Source: Flavimaricola marinus (GTDB lineage Bacteria > Pseudomonadota > Alphaproteobacteria > Rhodobacterales > Rhodobacteraceae). Taken from it: DNA of 64,000 nucleotides. Below are positions 51,469 through 58,493 of this stretch, in pieces; the first letter of the stretch is position 1; every line of letters starts with the position of its first letter. Location: NCBI RefSeq assembly GCF_900184895.1, contig NZ_FXZK01000001.1, positions 992,001 to 1,056,000 on the forward strand, in the 5' to 3' direction. A program made the position numbers and the translations under genes. The notes beneath the pieces were generated by a model. That model was not told where the DNA came from and ran no database searches. It saw only the letters and a list, made by a program, of their open reading frames with translations.

Positions 51469-52101
51469 ATGTCATCCAGCCTCGCCTCAACGGAGCCAGT
51501 TCCCGCGATCATCCTCGCCGGCGGTCAGGCGTTGCGCATGGGGGGTGGCGACAAATGCCGGCTGACGCTGGGCGGTCAGACGATCCTCGGCAGGGTCATA
51601 CATCGGCTCACTGCTCAGACCGCGTCTCTGAGCCTCAGTGCCAACGGCGATCCTGGCCGATTTGCGGACTACGGCCTTCCGGTCTTGCCCGACCCCCTTG
51701 GATACGACGCCGGGCCGCTGGCCGGGGTTCTTGCCGGGCTCGACTGGGCGGCCGACATGGGGTTCACCTCGATGGTCAGCGTTCCCGGAGACACGCCTTT
51801 TCTACCCCGTGATCTGGTCGCGAGGCTCCTCGACGGCGCACAAGAGACCGGCTACGCGCTCGCCGCCAGTCCGGATCCAAGCGGGCGTCTCCGACGGCAC
51901 CCGACCTGCTCGGTCTGGGCGGTGAACCGGCGTGAGGCTCTGCGGGCGGCGCTGGACAACGGGCTCCGCAAAGTCGGGCTGTGGGCCGATCAGGAACAGG
52001 CCGTCACCGTCCGGTTTGAAAGCAGTCCGTTCGACCCGTTCTTCAACATCAATACGCCGGAGGATCTGGCCCGGGCCGACACCATGTGCCATGCGATTTG
52101 A
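51469..52101 (+). CDS. mobA: Molybdenum cofactor guanylyltransferase MobA
   Basis: A 210-aa nucleotidyltransferase with the signature IILAGGQALRMGGGDKCRLT (LAGGxxxRMGGxDK), the metal-binding VSVPGDTPFLP and the C-terminal FFNINTPEDLARAD. It joins GMP to molybdopterin to make the MGD cofactor of DMSO-reductase-type enzymes. ATG 51469 is a normal MobA start; the frame upstream is open but antisense to scoA. Close to modABC and followed by an overlapping gene of unknown role, it fits a molybdenum-metabolism block. Confidence 0.93.
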   Translation: MSSSLASTEPVPAIILAGGQALRMGGGDKCRLTLGGQTILGRVIHRLTAQTASLSLSANGDPGRFADYGLPVLPDPLGYDAGPLAGVLAGLDWAADMGFTSMVSVPGDTPFLPRDLVARLLDGAQETGYALAASPDPSGRLRRHPTCSVWAVNRREALRAALDNGLRKVGLWADQEQAVTVRFESSPFDPFFNINTPEDLARADTMCHAI

Positions 52102-52966
52102 CCGAGTCGCGATCCTCGACTGGTCGGCAGCGGGCAGTCCGACGAAGGGCAAGGATTCCATCTGGATCGGTGTGACCGGACCGGACGGGACGACGGCGCA
52201 GAATCTTCCGACCCGCGGGCTGGCCGAAGAAGCACTCGCCGCGCTGATCGACGATTGTCTGACACGTGGGCAAAGGCTGCTGCTCGGGGCCGACTTCAAC
52301 TTCGGCGCGCCAACCGGACTTGCCGCGCGCCTCACCGGACGGTCCGAGGCTCTCTCGTGGTGGCATTGGCTGGCCGAACGGATCACCGATACCGAACGGA
52401 ACCAGACGAATTACCGACAGATCGCCGCCGAAATGAACCTACGGTTCGCGGGCGAAGGGCCATTCTGGGGCAACGGCGCAAAACAGCAGGTCGACGGGCT
52501 GCCAAGAACCAAGCCGGCGCTGCCCGACGGCCTCGCCGAACACCGGCAAACCGATCTCATCGGCCGAACGGGCGGATTGTTCCCGAAAACGATCTGGCAG
52601 CTGGCGGGGGCCGGGGCGGTCGGAGCGCAATCACTGACAGGGATTCCGGTCTTCTGGCGTCTGCGACAACGGTTCCGGCCGCACTGTGGCGTCTGGCCTT
52701 TCGACGACGCACAAACAGCCATTACTTTCGCCGAGATATACGCCTCGCATGTCACGCCACAGGTCAGCCAACTGGAATCACGCGGCATGGTGCGCGACGA
52801 AGCTCAGGTGCGGCTCCTGTCGTCGAGTTTTTACAAGTTGGACCAAAAGGGAAGGCTTCCCGCATTATTCGCAAAGCCAGACGATTGTGCGTGGCTGAAT
52901 GACGAAGGCTGGACGCTCGGGAACGGATATGTGCAAAGCATCCAAATGGCCGCTGAAACACGCTAA
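52091..52966 (+). CDS. Uncharacterised protein encoded with mobA
   Basis: A 291-aa protein that starts 11 nt before the mobA stop. It opens MRFDRVAILDWSAAGSPTKG, which resembles an RNase-H-like or actin-like phosphate-binding strand (ILDWS), and is rich in Trp (WWHWLAERIT, GPFWGN, FWRLRQRF). There is no signal peptide or membrane helix. Homologues in this group are often found beside mobA and loosely labelled as molybdopterin guanine dinucleotide synthesis proteins, but I know of no demonstrated function. Its last part is less GC-rich than mobA. Confidence 0.75.
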   Translation: MRFDRVAILDWSAAGSPTKGKDSIWIGVTGPDGTTAQNLPTRGLAEEALAALIDDCLTRGQRLLLGADFNFGAPTGLAARLTGRSEALSWWHWLAERITDTERNQTNYRQIAAEMNLRFAGEGPFWGNGAKQQVDGLPRTKPALPDGLAEHRQTDLIGRTGGLFPKTIWQLAGAGAVGAQSLTGIPVFWRLRQRFRPHCGVWPFDDAQTAITFAEIYASHVTPQVSQLESRGMVRDEAQVRLLSSSFYKLDQKGRLPALFAKPDDCAWLNDEGWTLGNGYVQSIQMAAETR

Positions 52967-53086
52967 CCACCGGAATAAAAACGGTTATGACGCCGTTTCA
53001 TCGAAATTCACCGATAGACGGTCACGAAAATGTGGTATCCCGCCAACAACAATCACGGCATTGTTGGAGGATACTTTGGCCATTTA

Positions 53087-53115
53087 TTGAACCAATTGGG
53101 GCCTTCGTTTATTAT
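53087..53115 (+). promoter_or_regulatory. Sigma-70-like promoter of the L,D-transpeptidase gene
   Basis: TTGAAC (53087-53092), a 17-bp spacer and TATTAT (53110-53115) lie in an AT-rich gap 67 bp upstream of the start at 53183. Spacing and boxes are close to consensus, which is unusual for this GC-rich genome. Confidence 0.6.
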
Positions 53116-53182
53116 CCATACGTCAATGCCAGTATTTTATGCTGGTTCTTTATAGTTACGTCCCAAGGGGGGGATGACCCAT

Positions 53183-53824
53183 ATGCTGACCCGTCGACAT
53201 TTTATCGTGACCTCTGCGATGGCCCTGTCTGCTGCCCAGACCGGCCCGATCGCCGCCCAAACCGCACCCTTGCAGCTTGATGTCCTGCCCGAAGAGGTAG
53301 ACCCCAACGCCATCAGCCTGCCGCCCACCATGGAGGGCAATTTCGCTATTCCAGAACGGTATCAGGCCAAGATCGTGCCTGTTCAGCCGGGGCTGACACC
53401 GAACGAAATTCACATCGTCTCGAACGCCTATCACCTGTATTTCATCCTGCCGGACGATCTGGCGATCCGCTACGGCGTTGCCGTCGGTCAGGAAGGGCTG
53501 GGCTGGGCCGGTCAGGCAACCATCCAACGCAAGGTCGAATGGCCAAGCTGGACGCCGACCCAAGAGATGATCGAACGCAATCCCGAGCAGTACGAGCAAT
53601 ACGCCGACGGCATGCCCGGCGGCCCGTCCAACCCGCTCGGCGCACGTGCGCTCTACTTCTACCAGGGCGAGCGGGACACCGCGATCCGGGTCCACGGCAC
53701 CACATCGCCGCGCTCCATCGGGTCGTCCGCATCCAACGGCTGTTTCCGGATGTACAACAGCCACGTGATCAATCTCTACAATCGCGTGCCTCTCGGCGTC
53801 CGGGCCTTCGCCTACATCGCCTAA
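53183..53824 (+). CDS. L,D-transpeptidase (YkuD domain), exported
   Basis: A 213-aa protein. The N-terminus LTRRHFIVTSAMALSAAQTG has a twin-arginine-like start and a signal peptide ending AAQ-TA. The YkuD catalytic motif is clear: His171 in RVHGTTSPRSIG and Cys187 in SASNGCFRM. It forms 3-3 cross-links in peptidoglycan or attaches proteins to it in the periplasm. The ATG at 53183 is preferred because the G-run ribosome site ends 9 nt before it; the ATG at 53174 immediately abuts that run. It has its own promoter and a strong terminator, so it is a single-gene unit. Confidence 0.92.
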   Translation: MLTRRHFIVTSAMALSAAQTGPIAAQTAPLQLDVLPEEVDPNAISLPPTMEGNFAIPERYQAKIVPVQPGLTPNEIHIVSNAYHLYFILPDDLAIRYGVAVGQEGLGWAGQATIQRKVEWPSWTPTQEMIERNPEQYEQYADGMPGGPSNPLGARALYFYQGERDTAIRVHGTTSPRSIGSSASNGCFRMYNSHVINLYNRVPLGVRAFAYIA

Positions 53825-53844
53825 ACAACCGACCAGAATCAAAA

Positions 53845-53874
53845 AACGCCGCGAAGTTTCCTTCGCGGCGTTTT
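53845..53874. terminator. Strong bidirectional Rho-independent terminator
   Basis: AACGCCGCGAAG and CTTCGCGGCGTT form a perfect 12-bp stem with a TTTC loop, flanked by an A-run on the left and a T-run on the right. It lies between the convergent L,D-transpeptidase (stop 53824) and peroxiredoxin (stop 53894) genes and can end transcription from either side. Confidence 0.9.
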
Positions 53875-53893
53875 GCATTTCGGCGGTCCGATG

Positions 53894-54547
53894 TCAGCTA
53901 GGCAGCTTGGCCATGCGTAGATACGGCAAAACGGTGTTGAATTCACCGAATTTGGCGGCGGCATCCTCGTTGTTGACCGCAGTCGGGATCACAACGTCCT
54001 GACCAACCTGCCAGTTGGCGGGGGTCGCCACGCCGTGCTTGGCGGCGGTTTGCAGGCCGTCCAGGGCGCGGAGCACTTCGGCAAAGTTGCGGCCGACGTT
54101 CATCGGATAGGTCATGCTGAGCTTCAGCTTCTTGTCCGGCCCGATGATAAAGACCACACGGACGGTGGCGGTGTCGTTGGGGGTCGCGCCATCGGGCAGA
54201 TAGGCTTCGGCAGGGAGCATATCAAAGGCCTTGGACAGGGTCAGATCCTTGTCGGCAACGATCGGAAATCCGGGCTTGGCGCCGCCGGCCGTTTCGATAT
54301 CGACCTTCCACTTGACGTGCTCTTCCACGCCATCGACGCTAATACCCATGACCTTGGTGCCGCGCTTGGCCCACTCGTCGGCCAGTTGCGCAACGGCACC
54401 GAATTCGGTGGTGCAAACAGGGGTGAAATCCTTGGGATGGCTGAACAAGATCGCCCAGCTGTCACCGATCCAGTCGTGCAGGCTCACGGTGCCCTCGTCG
54501 GTCTCGACCGTCAGATCGGGAATTGTGTCGTTGATGCGCAGGCCCAT
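53894..54547 (-). CDS. 1-Cys peroxiredoxin (Prx6-type)
   Basis: A 217-aa protein with the peroxidatic motif FSHPKDFTPVCTTEF, Cys45 being the active cysteine and Pro/Thr completing the PxxxT/SxxC signature. The length and the C-terminal dimer arm (IPTAVNNEDAAAKF, VLPYLRMAKLP) fit Prx6/AhpC-TSA 1-Cys enzymes that reduce H2O2 and organic peroxides in the cytoplasm. AAGGAGG sits 7 nt before the ATG. It is divergent from the aldehyde dehydrogenase gene across about 100 bp. Confidence 0.94.
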   Translation of the reverse strand: MGLRINDTIPDLTVETDEGTVSLHDWIGDSWAILFSHPKDFTPVCTTEFGAVAQLADEWAKRGTKVMGISVDGVEEHVKWKVDIETAGGAKPGFPIVADKDLTLSKAFDMLPAEAYLPDGATPNDTATVRVVFIIGPDKKLKLSMTYPMNVGRNFAEVLRALDGLQTAAKHGVATPANWQVGQDVVIPTAVNNEDAAAKFGEFNTVLPYLRMAKLPS

Positions 54548-54644
54548 GTCGGTCCTCCTTTAGTGTTGCGATCACCGGCTCTATATAGGCGGGGACGGCC
54601 GCGCATACTAGCGCAGCATGGCAGCTATGATCGGAGGACAAACT

Positions 54645-56084
54645 ATGATCGAGAAGCGCGATTTTTACATCAACGGTGCCTGGGTGCCCCCCGCCGCACC
54701 ACGTGATTGCCCCGTGATCGACCCCTCCACCGAAGAGACCTGCGCCGTGATCAGCCTCGGCGATCTGGCCGACACCGACGCCGCAGTCGCCGCCGCCAAA
54801 GCCGCTTTTCCGGCATGGGCCGCCACCGCCCCGGCAGAGCGCAAGGCGCTGGTCGAGCGGATCCTCGAACAGTATCGCGCCCGCGAAGAAGAAATGGCGC
54901 AAGCGATCAGCCTCGAGATGGGTGCGCCCATCGACATGAGCCGTGGCGATCAAGCCCCCTGCTTGCCATGGCACCTCGAGAATTTTCTGACCGCCTTTGA
55001 CGAGATCGAGTGGATCAGGCCGCTGCGCGCCGACACCCCGCACGACCGGATCGCCATGGAGCCCATCGGCGTGGTCGGCCTGATCACCCCGTGGAACTGG
55101 CCGATGAATCAGGTCACGCTCAAGGTCATCCCGGCGCTTCTTGCAGGCTGCACCGTGGTGCTCAAACCGTCGGAAGAGGCTCCGCTCTCGTCGCTGCTGT
55201 TCGCGGAATTCGTCCACGACGCCGGCTGCCCACCCGGCGTGTTCAACCTCGTCAACGGCGACGGCGCCGGAGTCGGCACACAGCTCTCCGCCCATCCCGA
55301 TGTCGAGATGATCTCCTTCACCGGCTCCACCCGCGCAGGTCGGGCAATCTCCAAGACCGCCGCCGAAACGCTCAAACGAGTGACGCTCGAGTTGGGCGGC
55401 AAAGGGGCCAACGTGATCTTTGCCGACGCTGGCGAAAAGGCGGTAAAGCGGGGCGTGCGCAGCATGATGTACAACTCGGGCCAGTCCTGCAACGCGCCGT
55501 CGCGGATGCTGGTCGAGCGGGGCTTCTACGATGAGGCCGTCGAAATCGCGCGGGCCACCGCCGAAAGCACCAAGGTCGGCCCGGCCTCCGAACCCGGACG
55601 GCACATCGGCCCGGTGGTCAATCGGCGGCAATGGGATCAGATCCAGAGCTTCATTCAGAAGGGCATCGACGAAGGCGCCCGGCTCGTCGCCGGAGGACCG
55701 GGCCTGCCGGAAGGCATGAACAAGGGGTTCTACGTGCGTCCCACCGTCTTTGCGGACGTCAAACCGGGGATGACCATCGAGCGCGAGGAGATCTTCGGGC
55801 CAGTGCTGTCGATCATGCCGTTCGACAGCGAAGAAGAGGCGATCCGGATCGCCAACGACACACCCTACGGCCTGACGAACTACGTCCAGACCGAAGACGG
55901 ACCGCGGCGGAACAGGCTGGCCCGCGCCCTGCGATCCGGCATGGTCGAGATGAACGGCCAATCCCGCGCTGCGGGGTCGCCCTTCGGCGGCGTCAAGGCA
56001 TCTGGCCGGGCCCGTGAAGGCGGTGTCTGGGGGATCGAGGAATTCCTCGAAGCCAAGGCCATTTCCGGCTGGGCCGACGAATAG
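54645..56084 (+). CDS. NAD(P)-dependent aldehyde dehydrogenase
   Basis: A 479-aa ALDH with all catalytic features: TPWNWPMNQ (about residues 148-156), cofactor loop SFTGSTRAG, Glu249 in LELGGKGAN, nucleophile Cys282 in NSGQSCNAPSR, and the C-terminal SPFGGVKASG. The substrate is not obvious. GGAGG seven nt upstream supports ATG 54645 rather than the frame opening at 54618. It is a stand-alone gene followed by a very stable hairpin. Confidence 0.93.
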   Translation: MIEKRDFYINGAWVPPAAPRDCPVIDPSTEETCAVISLGDLADTDAAVAAAKAAFPAWAATAPAERKALVERILEQYRAREEEMAQAISLEMGAPIDMSRGDQAPCLPWHLENFLTAFDEIEWIRPLRADTPHDRIAMEPIGVVGLITPWNWPMNQVTLKVIPALLAGCTVVLKPSEEAPLSSLLFAEFVHDAGCPPGVFNLVNGDGAGVGTQLSAHPDVEMISFTGSTRAGRAISKTAAETLKRVTLELGGKGANVIFADAGEKAVKRGVRSMMYNSGQSCNAPSRMLVERGFYDEAVEIARATAESTKVGPASEPGRHIGPVVNRRQWDQIQSFIQKGIDEGARLVAGGPGLPEGMNKGFYVRPTVFADVKPGMTIEREEIFGPVLSIMPFDSEEEAIRIANDTPYGLTNYVQTEDGPRRNRLARALRSGMVEMNGQSRAAGSPFGGVKASGRAREGGVWGIEEFLEAKAISGWADE

Positions 56085-56092
56085 GCGCAACA

Positions 56093-56129
56093 TCCCCGCC
56101 GGTCCGGCTCCAATGCCGGCCGGCGGGGA
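56093..56129 (+). terminator. Very stable hairpin after the aldehyde dehydrogenase gene
   Basis: TCCCCGCCGG-T-CCGGC pairs with GCCGGCCGGCGGGGA: fifteen GC-rich pairs with a single bulged T and a 6-nt TCCAAT loop, 9 nt after the stop. No U-tract follows, so it may be a Rho-type or mRNA-protecting structure rather than a standard intrinsic terminator. Confidence 0.6.
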
Positions 56130-56200
56130 CATGACGGGTCACGGCCTCCTGCCTTGGCATCCCGGCCAAAGCCGCCTGCCCTCGAGGGCGAACCGCTCTC

Positions 56201-56232
56201 CTTCATCTTGGCCAAAAAACTCCCGCCGGAGG
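56201..56232 (-). repeat. Terminator repeat, orphan copy C
   Basis: Read leftward it is CTCC-GGCG-GGAG, then TTTTTT and GGCCAAGATGAAG, identical in its core to the copy at 58061-58080. No leftward gene lies to its right, so unlike the other copies it has no evident transcript to terminate. The rest of the roughly 400-bp gap (56085-56482) holds a stable hairpin on the left and a promoter region on the right, and no gene. Confidence 0.6.
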
Positions 56233-56396
56233 CGCACATCGCCGTCTGCGGCAGCGACAGTTATGATTGAACGTCTCAAGTTCAAATCCGGGCGTCGCGA
56301 TGCAGGATTACGAACGTCATGGTCGTCGCGCAATGGCGCACATCGGCTGCGGGTCCCCATAGGGTCGACTAGACCGCGCAATATTGACGTGCGAAA

Positions 56397-56466
56397 TTGC
56401 ACATAATTGGTTATTGAATCTATAATTTACTGCATTTCTGCAAGTGATACCTTGTGTCCAACACAA
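56397..56466 (+). promoter_or_regulatory. Promoter and inverted repeat of the dioxygenase/esterase operon
   Basis: TTGCAC (56397-56402), 18 bp, TATAAT (56421-56426) form a plausible promoter. Downstream, TTGTGT-CCA-ACACAA (56452-56466) is an exact inverted repeat just before the ribosome site, a likely repressor site. A direct repeat CTGCA-TTT-CTGCA lies between them. Confidence 0.5.
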
Positions 56467-56482
56467 ACAGAAAGGTTCAGCC

Positions 56483-57412
56483 ATGCTCTCTCAGATCAAA
56501 GGGCTCCACCATGTCACCTCGCTGGCGTCTTCGGCCCGCGAAAACAACGCCTTCTTCACCAACGTCCTCGGTCTGCGGCGGGTGAAGAAGACGGTGAACT
56601 TCGACGCACCCGACGTCTATCACCTCTATTACGGCGACGAGACCGGCAGCCCCGGCACCGTGATGACCTATTTCCCGTTCCAGAATGCTGCACGCGGCAA
56701 GCGCGGGACAGGCGAGGTCGGGACGACGTCGTTTACCATCCCGAAAGGCAGCGCAAAAGCGTGGCTTGATCGGCTGGCAACGTTCGAGACAGCGAACATC
56801 GGACAGGACACCCGTTTTGGAGAAACCCGGGTGCTGTTCGACGGCCCCGACGGTGACCGGTTCGCGCTGATCGAAAAAGATGACGAGCGCAGCCCCTGGA
56901 CCGGCAATGGCATCTCGGAAGACATGGCGATCCGCGGCTTTCACTCCGCAGACATGCGGCTGCGTGACGGCGGCGCTTCGGCGGAACTGCTGAGCTTCAT
57001 GGGCTATGAAAAGCTCGACACCGAAGGCGACGTGACCCGGTTCATCGTGCCCGGCGGCAACGAGGCCAATGTCATCGACATCGAAACCCTGCCCGGCGTG
57101 CAGCACGCAGGTCAGGGGGCCGGATCGGTCCACCACATCGCCTTTGCCGTGGAAAACCGGGCGCGGCAACTCGAGGTGCGCGAGGCGCTACTCGACACCG
57201 GCTGGCAGGTCACGCCAGTGATCGACCGGGACTATTTCTGGGCGATCTACTTCCGCACACCGGGCGGCGTGCTGTTCGAAGTGGCCACCAACGAGCCCGG
57301 TTTCGACCGCGACGAAGACACGGCGCATCTGGGCGAGGCGCTCAAGCTGCCAAGTCAGCACGAGCACCTGCGGGCCAAGCTGATGCGGCATCTGGAGCCG
57401 CTGGAGGGCTGA
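56483..57412 (+). CDS. Ring-cleaving dioxygenase of the VOC/glyoxalase superfamily (MhqO-like)
   Basis: A 309-aa protein made of two VOC modules. The first begins IKGLHHVTSLASSARENNAF, with FFTNVLGLRRVKKTVNFD. The second has AIRGFHSADMRLRD and VHHIAFAVENRARQLEVREA, and the late GVLFEVATNEPGFDRDEDTA supplies a metal-ligand Glu. Bacterial relatives (MhqO) cleave hydroquinone-type rings and protect from quinones. It is followed 2 nt later by an esterase gene, matching the mhqO-mhqD pairing. AAAGG precedes the ATG at 56483; the frame is open upstream. Confidence 0.88.
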   Translation: MLSQIKGLHHVTSLASSARENNAFFTNVLGLRRVKKTVNFDAPDVYHLYYGDETGSPGTVMTYFPFQNAARGKRGTGEVGTTSFTIPKGSAKAWLDRLATFETANIGQDTRFGETRVLFDGPDGDRFALIEKDDERSPWTGNGISEDMAIRGFHSADMRLRDGGASAELLSFMGYEKLDTEGDVTRFIVPGGNEANVIDIETLPGVQHAGQGAGSVHHIAFAVENRARQLEVREALLDTGWQVTPVIDRDYFWAIYFRTPGGVLFEVATNEPGFDRDEDTAHLGEALKLPSQHEHLRAKLMRHLEPLEG

Positions 57413-57414
57413 AC

Positions 57415-58011
57415 ATGCACCATGTCCAACGGACCGAAGGGGCGCCCGGCGCGCCCCTTTTCCTGACATTCCACGGCACAGGCGGCGACGAACACCAGTT
57501 TCACCGCTTTGCCACTGAACTCATGCCGCAGGCGCACGTGACGTCGCCACGGGGCGAGGTGAACGAAAACGGGTCCAACAGATACTTCCGGCGAACTGGC
57601 GAAGGCGTCTACGACATGGCTGATCTGGCGCAACGGACAGACGCCATGGCGACGTTCATCGCCGCCGAGGCGGAACGCACCGGGGCCACCGAAGTGATCG
57701 GGCTTGGCTATTCCAACGGCGCCAACATCCTGGCCAGCGTGGCACTCAGCCATCCCGACAAGGTGGACTCGTTGGTGCTCATGCATCCGTTGATCCCATG
57801 GCAGCCTGCCGCGCAGCCCGGATTGAACGGACGGCGCATCCTGATAACGGCCGGAGAGCGAGACCCGATCTGCCCCAAGCCGCAGACCGAGGCATTGGTG
57901 GATTACCTGAAGGCACAAGGGGCCGACGTCACGATCTTTTGGCACTCCGGTGGCCATGAAATCCGCGCAGATGAGATCGAGGCGGTTCGGGAGTTCTTGA
58001 AGGCTCACTGA
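57415..58011 (+). CDS. Alpha/beta hydrolase, phospholipase/carboxylesterase family (MhqD-like)
   Basis: A 198-aa serine hydrolase. It has the oxyanion LFLTFHGTGGDEHQFHRF, nucleophile Ser in GLGYSNGAN (about residue 99), catalytic Asp in GERDPICP and His in HSGGHEI near the C-terminus. It resembles YpfH/MhqD carboxylesterases. Placed 2 nt after a ring-cleaving dioxygenase, it likely hydrolyses a product of quinone or hydroquinone breakdown. A terminator repeat ends the unit. Confidence 0.9.
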   Translation: MHHVQRTEGAPGAPLFLTFHGTGGDEHQFHRFATELMPQAHVTSPRGEVNENGSNRYFRRTGEGVYDMADLAQRTDAMATFIAAEAERTGATEVIGLGYSNGANILASVALSHPDKVDSLVLMHPLIPWQPAAQPGLNGRRILITAGERDPICPKPQTEALVDYLKAQGADVTIFWHSGGHEIRADEIEAVREFLKAH

Positions 58012-58030
58012 GACCACACCGGGCATCAGT

Positions 58031-58084
58031 CCCCGTGGAGACGTCGGACGCTCCGCGGGGAGTTTTTTGGCCAAGATGAAGGGG
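58031..58084 (+). terminator. Rho-independent terminator, repeat copy D
   Basis: CCCCGTGGAG and CTCCGCGGGG form a 10-bp stem (one G-U pair) around a 10-nt loop, followed by AGTTTTTT and the conserved tail GGCCAAGATGAAGG. It ends the dioxygenase/esterase operon 20 nt after its stop and shows that the repeat family works as an intrinsic terminator. Confidence 0.75.
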
Positions 58085-58094
58085 GTGTCCGGCC

Positions 58095-58493
58095 CTAGTC
58101 GGACGACGTGTCTGCACCGAGCGAATGCAGGATCGGGCAGTCCGGTCGGGCATCGCCGTGGCAATGTGTGACCAGATCGGACAGGGTTCCGCGCATCGCT
58201 TCGAGATCGGCGATCTTTGCCTCGATCTCGGCCAAATGCTCCATTGCGATGCGGCGCACATCGCCGCTGGCGCGGTCCTTGTCTTGCCAAAGGGCCAACA
58301 GAGCCCTGCAATCCTCGATCGAGAACCCGAGCGCGCGACCCCGCGCGAGGAACGTCAGGCTATGGGCGTCGGCCTCGTTGAAGACGCGGTAACCATTGCT
58401 GTCTCGGGCCGGTTTGATCAGGCCGATGTCTTCGTAGTAGCGGATGGTTTTGGCCGGCAGGCCGGACCGCGCGGCGACGTCCTTGATGTTCAT
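58095..58493 (-). CDS. cueR: MerR-family copper-responsive regulator (CueR-like)
   Basis: A 132-aa protein. The MerR winged helix-turn-helix reads MNIKDVAARSGLPAKTIRYY, then EDIGLIKPARDSNGYRVF, followed by a long dimer helix. The metal loop holds Cys111 and Cys119 (C-x7-C, CHGDARPDC), the same spacing as Cys112/Cys120 of E. coli CueR, which senses Cu(I). The start overlaps the copA stop (ATGA), so the regulator is made from the copA transcript; an in-frame GTG at 58505 is an alternative. It should activate the promoter at 60942-60972 and hence its own synthesis. Confidence 0.92.
   Translation of the reverse strand: MNIKDVAARSGLPAKTIRYYEDIGLIKPARDSNGYRVFNEADAHSLTFLARGRALGFSIEDCRALLALWQDKDRASGDVRRIAMEHLAEIEAKIADLEAMRGTLSDLVTHCHGDARPDCPILHSLGADTSSD

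Noticed and set aside
56270-56310. GTTCAAATCC, resembling a tRNA T-loop
   Set aside because: The flanking bases do not form a T-stem and no anticodon, D or acceptor stem can be built around it.
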